A stretch of DNA of 59,252 nt from an uncultured Prevotella sp. (GTDB taxonomy: Bacteria > Bacteroidota > Bacteroidia > Bacteroidales > Bacteroidaceae): contig ONDK01000007.1 in assembly GCA_900316565.1 (NCBI GenBank), forward strand, positions 1 to 59,252. The letters are read 5' to 3'. This document shows positions 24,065 through 33,277 of this stretch, one piece after another; position 1 is the stretch's first letter, and the number at the start of each line of letters is the position of its first letter. The notes beneath the pieces were generated by a model. That model saw nothing but the letters and a program-made list of their open reading frames with translations, made no database searches and was not told the DNA's origin. The translations under genes were made by a program, and so were the position numbers.

Positions 24065-27000
24065 TTATCGGATGTTGCGGCCGTGGCAGTTCTTGAACTT
24101 TTTACCGCTTCCGCAAGGACACGGGTCGTTAGGACGCGGCATCTTCTCAGCGCGGTATGGCACGTGGTTCACCTGCGAGCCATTCTCACGGGTGTCCTGA
24201 GCTGCTGCAGCCTGCTGAGCGCGACGCTCACGCTCCTCGTCGAGGTTCTCCTTCTGCTCGTTGTACCTCTGGCTGCGCTCCTCCGGTGCCGCCTCCTGTA
24301 CAGGAGCCTGCTGCTGCATCTCCGGTATCTGTGCGCGCATGAGGATGCTTGCTATGCGGTCGTACATATCGTCGATCATATCATCCCAGATATGCGCACT
24401 CTCCAGTTTGAAGACCACCAGTGGGTCCTTCTGCTCGTATGACGCGTTCTGTACGCTGTGGCGCAGGTCGTCGAGCTGTCGGAGGTTTTCCTTCCAGTCG
24501 TCGTCGATGATGCGGAGCATGGTAACCTTCTCAAACTGCTTCACGACAGATTTTCCTTCCGTGTCGTAAGCCTCTTTGAGGTCGCAAGGCACGTTGTATA
24601 TGCGCTTTCCGTCGGTGAACGGCACCATGATACGCTCGTAGATAGCGCCCTGGGTCTCATAGACCTGCTTGATGATAGGCCATGCCACGCTCTGTACGCG
24701 GTCGGTCTTGCGCTTGAACGATGCCATAGCATCCTGATAAGCGCGCTCAGCGAGGTCGCTCTTGTTGCCGGAGTCAAACTCCTCGGCGTCGAATGGCACC
24801 TCCATGGCGAGGACCTTGAGGAACTGCTCCTTCACGCCTTCGTAGTCGTTCTTCTCTATGATGTTCAGCACACGGTCCCAGATAACGTTTGCGATGTCCA
24901 TGCCTATGCGCTCTCCCATGAGAGCGTGGCGCCGTTTCTCATAGATGACGGTACGCTGCTTGTTCATCACATCATCGTATTCGAGCAGGTGCTTACGGAT
25001 ACCGAAGTTGTTCTCCTCGACCTTCTTCTGTGCGCGTTCGATGCTCTTTGATATCAGCGGCGACTCGATACGTTCTCCGTCCTCAAGTCCCATGCGGTCC
25101 ATCCACCGTGCTATCTTCTCCGAGCCGAACAGACGCATGAGCTTGTCCTCCAGTGAGACGTAGAACACTGATGAACCCGGGTCGCCCTGACGTCCGGCAC
25201 GACCGCGAAGCTGACGGTCCACACGGCGGCTCTCGTGGCGCTCTGTTCCGATGATGGCCAGACCACCGGCAGCTTTCACCTCCGGCGACAGCTTGATATC
25301 GGTACCACGTCCTGCCATGTTGGTGGCGATGGTTACGGCACCCTTGCCGTTTGTCGACTGACCGGCGAGTGCAACGATCTGTGCCTCCTTCTGGTGCAGT
25401 TTAGCGTTGAGCACCTGATGTGGTATGTTGCGCATCTTCAGCATCTTGCTCAGCAACTCAGAAATCTCCACTGATGTGGTACCGACAAGACATGGACGGC
25501 CGCTGTTGCGCATAGCCTCTATCTCGTCGATTACAGCTTTATACTTCTCGCGTGCTGTCTTGTAGACACGGTCGTCGAGGTCCTTACGTATCACCGGCTT
25601 GTTGGTCGGTATCTCCACGACGTCGAGCTTGTAGATGTCCCAGAACTCACCGGCCTCTGTTGATGCTGTACCGGTCATTCCGGCCAGCTTATGGTACATA
25701 CGGAAATAGTTCTGCAGTGTGATGGTTGCGAAGGTCTGTGTGGCAGCCTCCACCTTGACGTGCTCCTTAGCCTCTATAGCCTGGTGCAGTCCGTCGCTCC
25801 ATCGTCTGCCTTCCATGATACGTCCTGTCTGCTCGTCGACAATCTTCACCTCACCGTCCATGACGACATACTCGTCGTCCTTGTTGAACATGGTATATGC
25901 CTTAAGCAGCTGCTGCAATGTATGTACACGCTCACTCTGAACGCCGTAGTATGACATCATCTCATCCTTCTTGTCGACGTACTGCTCGTCGGAGAGCTTG
26001 CCTTCTTCGTGTTCCTTCTCCAGGTGAGAGAGCTGTGTGGTGATGTCGGGCAGGACAAAGAGGTCCGGATCCTTGGTCTGCCGTGCGAGCCATTCCGTAC
26101 CCTTATCGGTGAGGTCTGCGGAGTTCAGCTTCTCGTCGACGACGAAGTACAGCGGCTCCACGGCCTTCGGCATCTCACGGTTGTTGTTGGCCATATAGAA
26201 CTCCTCGGTCTTAAGCATTCCGCTCTTGATGCCGTCCTCGGAGAGATATTTGATAAGCGCCTTGTTCTTTGGCAGTGCCTTGTAAGAACGGTACAGAGCC
26301 AGGAAGCCCTCTTCGAGGAGCTTAGCGCCCTTCTTGGAGTCGGAATTCATCGCCTCCGTACCTTCTGAAATCTTATGACGTGCCTCGGCCAGAAGCTCTG
26401 TGGCCTGCTTGCGCTGCACCTCGTAGAGTTTCTCCACCAGTGGCTGGTACTCCTCAAACATCTGATCGTCGCCCTTTGGCACCGGACCAGAGATGATAAG
26501 TGGTGTACGGGCATCATCGATAAGCACGGAGTCGACCTCATCGACGATGGCGTAGTTGTGCTCGCGCTGTACGAGGTCGCTCGGACTGATGGCCATGTTG
26601 TCGCGGAGGTAGTCGAAGCCGAACTCGTTGTTTGTACCGAAGGTTATGTCGGCCTGGTATGCCTTGCGCCGTTCCTCCGAGTTAGGACGGTGCTTGTCTA
26701 TACAGTCGACGCTCAGTCCGTTGAACTCATAGAGCGGTCCCATCCACTCCGAGTCACGCTTAGCCAGATAGTCGTTGACAGTCACCACGTGAACACCGTT
26801 GCCGGTGAGCGCGTTAAGGAATACAGGGAGTGTGGCGACGAGGGTCTTACCCTCACCGGTAGCCATCTCGGCAATCTTTCCCTGATGGAGGACGACACCA
26901 CCGAAGAGCTGAACGTCGTAGTGCACCATCTCCCATTTCATGTCGTTGCCACCGGCCGTCCAGTGGTTATGGTATATGGCCTTGTCGCCGTCGATGGTTA

Positions 27001-27439
27001 TGAAGTCGTTCTTCGGGTCTGCGGCCAGCTCACGGTCGAAGTCGGTAGCTGTAACCACTGTCTCCTCGTTCTCGGAAAAGCGGCGTGCCGTGCTCTTTAC
27101 GATGGAGAAGGCCGTAGGCAGAACCTCGTTCAGGGCATCCTCATATTTCTGCAGCTCCTGCTCATGGAGCTTGTCTATTTTGTTGAAGATAGTCTCACGC
27201 TCGTCGATAGGAGTGTCCTCGATGGTGGCGCGGAGCTGCTCCTGCTGTTCGCGGAGTTCCTTTCCCGCGTCGCGTACATACTTCTTTATCTCTTCTGTCT
27301 TGGCGCGGAGCTCATCGTTGCTGAGCTTGTCTATCTCCTCATATTTCGCCTTAACTTTCTCTACTTCAGGTTGTATCTTCTTCATGTCCCGCGACGACTT
27401 GTCGCCGAAGAGGGATTTTAAAATGCTGTTGAAATTCAT
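24065..27439 (-). CDS. secA: Preprotein translocase ATPase SecA
   Basis: It drives proteins through SecYEG at the inner membrane. The 1124-residue protein has Walker [14 protein letters not shown] (near 189-201), the [20 protein letters not shown] segment (near 295-314), the RGTDIKL helicase motif, and a C-terminal zinc-binding tail [13 protein letters not shown]. It is longer than E. coli SecA (about 900), with extra segments in the preprotein cross-linking region (about 320-500), as is usual in Bacteroidetes. It is first in a unit with the ABC ATPase. Confidence 0.98.
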   Translation of the reverse strand: MNFNSILKSLFGDKSSRDMKKIQPEVEKVKAKYEEIDKLSNDELRAKTEEIKKYVRDAGKELREQQEQLRATIEDTPIDERETIFNKIDKLHEQELQKYEDALNEVLPTAFSIVKSTARRFSENEETVVTATDFDRELAADPKNDFITIDGDKAIYHNHWTAGGNDMKWEMVHYDVQLFGGVVLHQGKIAEMATGEGKTLVATLPVFLNALTGNGVHVVTVNDYLAKRDSEWMGPLYEFNGLSVDCIDKHRPNSEERRKAYQADITFGTNNEFGFDYLRDNMAISPSDLVQREHNYAIVDEVDSVLIDDARTPLIISGPVPKGDDQMFEEYQPLVEKLYEVQRKQATELLAEARHKISEGTEAMNSDSKKGAKLLEEGFLALYRSYKALPKNKALIKYLSEDGIKSGMLKTEEFYMANNNREMPKAVEPLYFVVDEKLNSADLTDKGTEWLARQTKDPDLFVLPDITTQLSHLEKEHEEGKLSDEQYVDKKDEMMSYYGVQSERVHTLQQLLKAYTMFNKDDEYVVMDGEVKIVDEQTGRIMEGRRWSDGLHQAIEAKEHVKVEAATQTFATITLQNYFRMYHKLAGMTGTASTEAGEFWDIYKLDVVEIPTNKPVIRKDLDDRVYKTAREKYKAVIDEIEAMRNSGRPCLVGTTSVEISELLSKMLKMRNIPHQVLNAKLHQKEAQIVALAGQSTNGKGAVTIATNMAGRGTDIKLSPEVKAAGGLAIIGTERHESRRVDRQLRGRAGRQGDPGSSVFYVSLEDKLMRLFGSEKIARWMDRMGLEDGERIESPLISKSIERAQKKVEENNFGIRKHLLEYDDVMNKQRTVIYEKRRHALMGERIGMDIANVIWDRVLNIIEKNDYEGVKEQFLKVLAMEVPFDAEEFDSGNKSDLAERAYQDAMASFKRKTDRVQSVAWPIIKQVYETQGAIYERIMVPFTDGKRIYNVPCDLKEAYDTEGKSVVKQFEKVTMLRIIDDDWKENLRQLDDLRHSVQNASYEQKDPLVVFKLESAHIWDDMIDDMYDRIASILMRAQIPEMQQQAPVQEAAPEERSQRYNEQKENLDEERERRAQQAAAAQDTRENGSQVNHVPYRAEKMPRPNDPCPCGSGKKFKNCHGRNIR

Positions 27440-27481
27440 TGTTTGTTTTGAATTCTATTCGTGATTATTTTTTTGTGGGTG

Positions 27482-27489
27482 CAAATATA
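27482..27489 (-). promoter_or_regulatory. Probable -7 box of the secA promoter
   Basis: TATATTTG on the minus strand lies 43 bp before secA. No good -33 element is seen at 19-21 bp. Confidence 0.5.
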
Positions 27490-27569
27490 CTAAAAATTAT
27501 CGGCAATCCACCCTTTTTGCCCTATCATAAGTTCTCCGCCCTATACATTATTATATATATAAGACACGC

Positions 27570-27932
27570 TTAGAGTATGATGCTTGGTGCACGAATAGAA
27601 ATCGACGACCCGGTGAACGCTGGCTTTAGTCCTTTCGGACTGGGCCAGACTACGCTTCGGTTGCCAGCCGCCGTGCGGCAGACAAACGCCCTGTTGCCCG
27701 AAAGAAACTGATTATTGAAAAAATGATGACTGTCTTTCTCGTTGTCGGCTTTGCTCTGAAGTATCTTCAAGACCGACATAATGTCAGAGCCCATGGCGCG
27801 CAGCTGCTCTGGCGAGAGCATCTCCTCAAACTTCATGTTGCCGCCGCCCGCGACGAGCGCCGACGTCAGCGTCTGCGCCTCAGAGCCTGTGGCAGTGAGG
27901 ATTACGAGAAGTATGGTGATGTATTTGTTCAT
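27570..27932 (-). CDS. Small secreted protein of unknown function
   Basis: The 120-residue protein has a signal peptide (MNKYITILLVILTATGSEAQ). Residues 30-70 (MKFEEMLSPEQLRAMGSDIMSVLKILQSK) look like a genuine helical domain. Its start overlaps the stop of the DUF4105 gene (ATGA), which indicates translational coupling. The last 45 or so codons lie over two hairpins (AGTCC/GGACT near 27630-27645, CCGC/GCGG near 27670) and read as repeat-derived sequence, so the original C-terminus may have been replaced. Confidence 0.6.
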   Translation of the reverse strand: MNKYITILLVILTATGSEAQTLTSALVAGGGNMKFEEMLSPEQLRAMGSDIMSVLKILQSKADNEKDSHHFFNNQFLSGNRAFVCRTAAGNRSVVWPSPKGLKPAFTGSSISIRAPSIIL

Positions 27933-29116
27933 TTATTGCGCGCGGTTTGTCTTGTGATATAATGATGAACTAATGGTCTTGTGAGCAAAATCAATGCCAA
28001 AATAATCATTCCCTCAGGATAAGTCTGGAAGAAACCACCTATCATGAACATGACGATGAGTATCTCCCATGCTGTCCACCACCAGAAACTGCGGTGCTCC
28101 CTTGTGCGCTTGATGGCGGGATAGGCCATGAAGAGCGGTACGGGGTTGAGGATGAGTATCAGCAGGTTGAGGCTTACCGTGGGATGCTCGGAGAATATCA
28201 TCAGTGTGATGATGATGCCGGGTAGTCCCGTGAGAAGCATATAGAACATGTCGAGAGCCCAGAACACTTTCTTCTTCCGGCACTCGAAGAGCTCCAGCGT
28301 CACCGTTACGACGAGCAGAAGCATGGCGACGTCCATCGGCGAGAGCGGGAACCCGCCGTCGTCGCTGATGTCCTGTGGCATGACAATCATCGTCGTACTG
28401 CTCACCAGCGGGTGCCCTTTGTAGAGCGTACGCTCAAAGTCGGCGCGGAGGTTGTCGGGCAGGAACTGCTGCTGCGTCTTCGTCGTGGCCCAGTCGGCGG
28501 GCAGTCCGAGCAGGAGGTCCTCCCCGAAGCGTGTCCACGGGTAGTCCTTTGTCCACCGGTGCACCATGTCGCGGTAGGAACACGAGTCGGTCTGTGCCGG
28601 CGGATAGGTGACCTTGCCGCTAAGGTTGTCGGTGATGATGTCGCGCGCACGTGTCGTGCAGTTGTCGTAGAAGAAGTTGTAACGGTAGACCTTGTTCTCC
28701 GGACGGATATTCTTGTATATGGCCCGCACGATGGCAAGCTTGTCGGAGTGCGGGATATTGAGTTTCTGCTCTATGACGCCCCGTCCGAAATACTCGTATT
28801 CGAGTAGGAAGTCCTGGAAACCCTCTATGTCGACCCAGTAGTCGGTCAGTCCGAAGATAAACTTTTCGATGAAGTGAGGCGTATCAGAGGAGAACATGCC
28901 ATAGTTGACCGACATGTCGATGCCCTTGTTGACGATGTGCACCCTGACGGCGGTATGTCCGAACTCCGACCATATCTCCCGTCCAGGTGTGCAGGTGAGC
29001 AGGCTTATCTCTATGGAGTCGTTGTCGTTGGGCTCGTAGAGGCCGCCTTCAGCCATTGCGGGAAGCACGGTGAGCACGGCAATTATGGACAATATAAATG
29101 TTTTGAAACGTTTCAC
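27929..29116 (-). CDS. DUF4105 / Lnb-like periplasmic-domain membrane protein
   Basis: The 395-residue protein has a signal peptide (to about AMAEG), then an Lnb-type N-terminal domain (about 30-240) with FGHTAVRVHI near 52-61 and NFFYDNCTTRARDII near 148-162. These His and Cys positions recall the NlpC/P60-like papain fold assigned to this family. Residues 255-390 hold about five membrane segments. Substrate is unknown; a role in lipoprotein or envelope processing is only inferred. It is coupled to the small secreted protein that follows. Confidence 0.85.
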   Translation of the reverse strand: MKRFKTFILSIIAVLTVLPAMAEGGLYEPNDNDSIEISLLTCTPGREIWSEFGHTAVRVHIVNKGIDMSVNYGMFSSDTPHFIEKFIFGLTDYWVDIEGFQDFLLEYEYFGRGVIEQKLNIPHSDKLAIVRAIYKNIRPENKVYRYNFFYDNCTTRARDIITDNLSGKVTYPPAQTDSCSYRDMVHRWTKDYPWTRFGEDLLLGLPADWATTKTQQQFLPDNLRADFERTLYKGHPLVSSTTMIVMPQDISDDGGFPLSPMDVAMLLLVVTVTLELFECRKKKVFWALDMFYMLLTGLPGIIITLMIFSEHPTVSLNLLILILNPVPLFMAYPAIKRTREHRSFWWWTAWEILIVMFMIGGFFQTYPEGMIILALILLTRPLVHHYITRQTARNK

Positions 29117-29120
29117 AGTG

Positions 29121-29181
29121 CAAAATTAACTCATCTTTTTCACTTATGATGCAATTATATCGATTTTTTTCAATAATTTTG
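29121..29181. promoter_or_regulatory. Divergent -7 boxes between the DUF4105 gene and the outer-membrane protein gene
   Basis: On the minus strand TAATTTTG (29128-29121) lies just upstream of the DUF4105 start. On the plus strand TAATTTTG (29174-29181) lies 49 bp before the 29231 start. Neither has a clear -33 element. Confidence 0.5.
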
Positions 29182-29230
29182 CACCAAAATAGACCAATAA
29201 CAGTCTGTTTCACTTACAAACAAACAACGA

Positions 29231-30538
29231 ATGAAGAAAATCATTATAGCCGCATGCCTGCTGTGGGTATCGGCGTTGTCTTTCGCGCAGAGCGGCACCA
29301 ACTCGCCCTACAGCCAGCTCGGTCTTGGCCTCCTCAGCGACCAGTCGACGGGTTTCAACCGTGCGATGAGCGGTCTGGGCTATGGCTTTCACGAGCACAA
29401 CCAGGTGAATGTCAAGAACCCTGCGTCGTATTCTGCCCTGGACTCGCTGACTTTCATCCTCGATGCCGCCGTAGGCCTTCAGGTTACTAACTTCAACGAG
29501 AACGGCAACAAGAAGAATGCCAAGAACGCCGACATAGAGTATGCCGTCGCCGCTTTCCGTCTGGCGCGCCGCCTCGGTCTTAGCTTTGGCGTGCTCCCTT
29601 ACAGCAATATCGGTTACAACTACTCCAATACGGCCAACGTCAATGCTTTTCAGAGCACGCAGAGCGTCAACGCCACATACACCAACGTCTACAATGGCGA
29701 CGGCGGTGTCCATGAGGTGTTCCTCGGCATGGGATGGGCACCGGTGCGCCGTCTGAGCTTCGGTTTCAATGCCGGCTACCTCTGGGGCGATGTCAACCGT
29801 TCAGTCGTCAACGCCTACAGCGACAGCTATGTCAACACGCTGTCGAAATATTATAAGACGCGTATCAAAGGCTACCGCCTGAACTTCGGCGCACAGTACA
29901 CGCAGCCCATCGGCAAGAAAGATGAGGTTACCCTTGGCGTGGTCTATGAGCCGGGACATAAGACCAGCAGCGACCCGGAGTGCCTTATCATCTCGTCGAA
30001 CTCGCAGACGGCGGTCAACGACACTGCGACCTTCTCCATTAAGAAGGGCATCTCGCTGCCCGACGCCTTCGGTGCCGGTCTGATGTGGAGCCACAGTGGC
30101 CAGCTGAAACTCGGCTTCGACTATCGTCTGGAGAAATGGGGAAGCATCAGCACCCCGGAGCTCGTCATGAACAACGGTACGACGGCCTTCCAGCTTGTCA
30201 GCGGTGAGATGAAGGACCGCTCACGCTACACCTTCGGCGGTGAGTACTGCCACGGCGAGAGGAGCATGCGCTTCGTCAACCGCGTCCACTACCGTGCCGG
30301 CTTCAGCTATTCGCCCTCATACCAGCGTATCAACGGCCAGGACGGCCCGAAGGAAATGACGGCCAGCATAGGCTTCGGCATTCCTATTATGAACAATTAT
30401 AACAACCGTAGTATGCTGAATGTTACGGGACAATGGATACAGCGCTCGGCAACGAACTTCATAAAGGAGAACACCTTTATGGTCACCATAGGACTGACCT
30501 TCAACGAGCGTTGGTTCGAAAAGTTCAAGGTTCAATAA
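29231..30538 (+). CDS. Outer-membrane beta-barrel protein (FadL/OmpP1-like)
   Basis: The 435-residue protein has a signal peptide (ending LSFAQ), then GTNSPYSQLGLGLLS... It shows alternating amphipathic strands through to a C-terminal barrel strand TFMVTIGLTFNERWFEKFKVQ. The pattern resembles Bacteroidetes FadL/OmpP1-like barrels; the exact family is not certain. It is followed 3 bp later by lptC, so the two are probably cotranscribed, fitting an envelope role. Confidence 0.72.
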   Translation: MKKIIIAACLLWVSALSFAQSGTNSPYSQLGLGLLSDQSTGFNRAMSGLGYGFHEHNQVNVKNPASYSALDSLTFILDAAVGLQVTNFNENGNKKNAKNADIEYAVAAFRLARRLGLSFGVLPYSNIGYNYSNTANVNAFQSTQSVNATYTNVYNGDGGVHEVFLGMGWAPVRRLSFGFNAGYLWGDVNRSVVNAYSDSYVNTLSKYYKTRIKGYRLNFGAQYTQPIGKKDEVTLGVVYEPGHKTSSDPECLIISSNSQTAVNDTATFSIKKGISLPDAFGAGLMWSHSGQLKLGFDYRLEKWGSISTPELVMNNGTTAFQLVSGEMKDRSRYTFGGEYCHGERSMRFVNRVHYRAGFSYSPSYQRINGQDGPKEMTASIGFGIPIMNNYNNRSMLNVTGQWIQRSATNFIKENTFMVTIGLTFNERWFEKFKVQ

Positions 30539-30541
30539 ACA

Positions 30542-31243
30542 ATGTATAGGCATCTGCATCGTACATATATTGTATTGGCCGTCTTCATGATGGCGCTCAT
30601 GGTGGCCTGTGAGGAGGAACACGAGCATACCGCACCCGCCGTGAACCCCAGGGACTCCGTGCCGGCGATGGTTACCTACGGTGTCAACACGCTCATCTCC
30701 GACTCCGGAGTGATAAAATACCGGCTGGTGGCTGAGAGGTGGGAGGTCAACGAGGTCAGAAATCCGTCGCGGTGGATCTTCGACAAGGGCGTGCTGATAA
30801 CGCAGTTCGACCAGAAGATGCACATCCAGGGCTATATCCAGTGCGACTCCGCCGTCTACTACGACAAGCTTCGGCTGTGGCAGCTCCACGGCCGTGTGCG
30901 TATCCTCAACCCGCAGGGCCTGTCGTTCCAGAGCGATGAGATCTATTGGGACGAGATGAACCATAAGCTATGGTCGCACTCGTACTCCCACATGAAGATG
31001 CCGGACAAGGAAGTCGACGGCAACTGGTTTGAGAGCAACGAGCAGATGACGCAGTACGAGATAAAACAAATACACGGCAAGTTCGACAAGAACGAGTCAA
31101 AGTTCGGGCAGCCGGGCAACGGCATGGCGGTACCGCCCGGTGTACAGTCCGCTACCCAGTCTGTGGATACCGTCAACGGTCCGTCGGCTAATGGCCCGCA
31201 TCCTGTCGGTCCGAACAAACCAAAGTTCCATATCGTCAAATAG
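30542..31243 (+). CDS. lptC: LPS export periplasmic protein LptC (lipoprotein)
   Basis: The 233-residue protein starts with a lipoprotein-type leader (ALMVACEE, Cys near 24). The LptC-like beta-jellyroll follows: YGVNTLISDSGVIKYRLVAERW near 45-66, IFDKGVLITQFD, and the YYDKLRLWQLHGRVRILNPQG segment near 105-125. It bridges LptFG to LptA in the LPS transport chain. The C-terminal 40 residues are proline/glycine/asparagine-rich and probably disordered. Most LptC proteins are membrane-anchored by a helix; a lipid anchor is inferred here from the lipobox. Confidence 0.85.
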   Translation: MYRHLHRTYIVLAVFMMALMVACEEEHEHTAPAVNPRDSVPAMVTYGVNTLISDSGVIKYRLVAERWEVNEVRNPSRWIFDKGVLITQFDQKMHIQGYIQCDSAVYYDKLRLWQLHGRVRILNPQGLSFQSDEIYWDEMNHKLWSHSYSHMKMPDKEVDGNWFESNEQMTQYEIKQIHGKFDKNESKFGQPGNGMAVPPGVQSATQSVDTVNGPSANGPHPVGPNKPKFHIVK

Positions 31244-31290
31244 ACGGATGGAACGGCAATTTAATTTTTGAAGGAGCACCATACACGATA

Positions 31291-32577
31291 ATGGAAGACC
31301 TTTTACCACTGATAGTAAGTATTCTTATCACGATGATACTGTCGGCGTTCTTCTCCGGAATGGAGATAGCCTTCGTGTCGTCGAGCCGTCTGCAGGCGGA
31401 AATTGACAAGGGTGAGACCAACGGCCTGGCCCAGCGCTGTCTCGACAAATTCTACCGCAACCCCAACGGATTTGTCTCCACGATGCTTGTCGGCAATAAC
31501 ATCGTCCTCGTCGTCTATGGTATCCTCTTCTCACAAATCTTCGACCAGCTGTGGCGCCAGATGGGCATCACAAACGATGCCTCGCTGGTCATCATCGACA
31601 CGCTGAGCTCCACCCTCGTCGTCCTCTTCACCGGCGAGTTCCTTCCCAAGACACTTTTCAAGAGCAATCCGAACCAGCTGCTGACGCTGTTTGCGCCACT
31701 GGCCTTCGTCTTCTATGTCCTGCTGTGGCCTATCAGCGTCATAGCCACATGGCTGTCGCGATGCATGCTCCGCCTCTTCGGCGTGAAGATACCGAGAGAG
31801 GAGGAGGAAGGAGCGTTTACGAAGGTCGACCTCGACTATCTCGTGCAGTCGAGCATCGACAATGCCAAGGACGACAACGACATCGACGATGAGGTTAAAA
31901 TCTTTCAGAATGCCCTCGACTTTCCCGATACAAAAGTCCGCGACTGTATGATACCGCGTACGGAAATCAATGCCGTCGACACCGATGACTGCACCCTCGA
32001 CGAGCTGCAGCAGAAGTTCATAGAGAGCGGAAACAGTAAGATTATAGTCTATAAGGGCGACATTGACCATATCATCGGCTACATACATTCTTCGGAGATG
32101 TTTCATGATGCCGAAAACTGGCGCGACCATGTGCGCACCATGCCGTTCGTCCCGGAGACGATGACGGCGCAGAAGCTTATGCAGATGTTCCTGCGTGAGA
32201 AGAAAAGTCTCGGCGTCGTCGTCGATGAGTTCGGCGGCACCAGCGGTATTGTGGCACTGGAGGACATCGTCGAGGAGATATTCGGTGATATCGAGGATGA
32301 GCATGACAACACGAACTATGTAGCCAAGAAGGTCGACGACGGTGATTATATTCTCTCGGCACGTCTGGAAGTCGACAATGTCAATGAGATGTTCGACTTG
32401 GAACTGCCTGAGAGCGACGAGTATATGACCATCGGCGGTCTCATCCTCCATGCCTACCAGAGTCTGCCGAAACTCAATGAGGTCATCAAGGTCGGCAAGT
32501 TTGAGTTTAAGATCCTTAAAAGTTCCATGACGAAGATAGAGCTCGTCAAACTGCATGTCGCCCAGGAGAAAGAGTAG
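31291..32577 (+). CDS. CNNM/CorC-family (hemolysin-like) membrane protein
   Basis: The 428-residue protein has a DUF21/CNNM membrane domain (about 1-190, four hydrophobic segments, with FFSGMEIAFVSSSR near 21-34). Two CBS domains follow (about 210-330, with FGGTSGIVALEDIVEEIFGDIEDE near 310-333), then a C-terminal CorC_HlyC domain (about 345-425). The family is linked to magnesium/cobalt efflux; the old hemolysin name is historical. It lies 47 bp after lptC and may share its transcript. Confidence 0.92.
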   Translation: MEDLLPLIVSILITMILSAFFSGMEIAFVSSSRLQAEIDKGETNGLAQRCLDKFYRNPNGFVSTMLVGNNIVLVVYGILFSQIFDQLWRQMGITNDASLVIIDTLSSTLVVLFTGEFLPKTLFKSNPNQLLTLFAPLAFVFYVLLWPISVIATWLSRCMLRLFGVKIPREEEEGAFTKVDLDYLVQSSIDNAKDDNDIDDEVKIFQNALDFPDTKVRDCMIPRTEINAVDTDDCTLDELQQKFIESGNSKIIVYKGDIDHIIGYIHSSEMFHDAENWRDHVRTMPFVPETMTAQKLMQMFLREKKSLGVVVDEFGGTSGIVALEDIVEEIFGDIEDEHDNTNYVAKKVDDGDYILSARLEVDNVNEMFDLELPESDEYMTIGGLILHAYQSLPKLNEVIKVGKFEFKILKSSMTKIELVKLHVAQEKE

Positions 32578-32618
32578 GAAAAAATGCGACATTTTCCAAG
32601 TGCTATTCTTTTGCGTTG

Positions 32619-32705
32619 CAAGTGTACGGAAAAAGTAAGGTAAAAGTGCCCCTTTTACAAGGTAAATGTACGGAAAATAGAACGCAAATGTGGCACATTT
32701 GCAAC
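32619..32705 (+). repeat. Tandem pair of hairpin modules with compensatory changes
   Basis: Module 1 is AAGTGTACGGAAAAAGTAAG followed by hairpin GTAAAAG-TGCCC-CTTTTAC (32641-32659). Module 2 is AAATGTACGGAAAATAGAAC followed by hairpin GCAAATG-TGGCA-CATTTGC (32685-32703). The stems differ at two paired positions, T-A to C-G and A-T to T-A, and both stay fully paired. A third degenerate hairpin (AAAATG-CGA-CATTTT) precedes at about 32582-32596. It lies just after the CNNM gene. Confidence 0.75.
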
Positions 32706-32812
32706 TCGTTGACAGTCAGGGTGTAGCGAGCCTAAATTCAAATTTTCGTGTTTTGAAAAAAGTTTACACCTTGCGCTCCCGGAAGCCCCAGATAGCTTAA
32801 TCCTCATCACTT
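32706..32812. other. Spacer with possible long-range pairing
   Basis: GGTGTA (about 32721) can pair with TACACC (about 32765), with GCGAG/CTTGCGC nearby, so the structured region may extend beyond the tandem hairpins. I see no gene. Confidence 0.35.
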
Positions 32813-32964
32813 CTATAGTCTCTATAGTTTCTATAGCTTCTATAGTTTCTATAGTTTCTATAGTTTCTATAGTTTCTATAGTCTCTATAGCTTCTATAGT
32901 TCCTATAGCTTCCTATAGTTCCTATAGTTTCTATAGCTTCTATAGTTCCTATAGCTTCCTATAG
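32813..32964. repeat. CTATAG array 7 (17 units, opposite orientation)
   Basis: On the plus strand units read TCTATAG or TTCCTATAG with pyrimidine spacers, the reverse of the other seven arrays. Flanking genes here are on the plus strand, so relative to transcription the orientation matches arrays 2-6. Units are 9 bp with two 10 bp exceptions. It lies in the 700 bp spacer between the CNNM gene and the PpiD-like gene, upstream of the latter's promoter. Confidence 0.95.
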
Positions 32965-33111
32965 CCCCTTGCTAAGCTGGCGCGGAGCGGGTGCAGAGTG
33001 GGGGAGCGGTGTCTCAGCACCTCTACAAGGCTCTAACCGTATTGTTCTGACCCTTTATCCCATCTCAGACTTTAATTATTTCTCAATAATAATCAAATAT
33101 TTAGCGAAAAA

Positions 33112-33143
33112 TTGCGCTGTTTGCTATTTTCTTTGTAATTTTG
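33112..33143 (+). promoter_or_regulatory. Promoter of the PpiD-like gene
   Basis: The -33 TTG (33112-33114) and the -7 TAATTTTG (33136-33143) are 21 bp apart. The leader of about 125 nt includes a duplicated GTGCGCACTTTG/GTGCACTTTGTGC and an A-rich stretch before the start. Confidence 0.7.
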
Positions 33144-33277
33144 TGCGCACTTTGCAGGTGTGCACTTTGTGCATTTATAGAGAAGAAACCATCTCGGACT
33201 GCCTCCATCGGATAATGGTCGATGGCATGTCCGTTTAAGAAAAGAAATAAATAAAAACAAAAAATAAAAACTAAAAA

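Noticed and set aside
26375-27421. 348-residue plus-strand frame
   Set aside because: It lies antisense to secA, which is beyond doubt.
31531-32592. 353-residue minus-strand frame
   Set aside because: It is a shadow of the CNNM/CorC gene.
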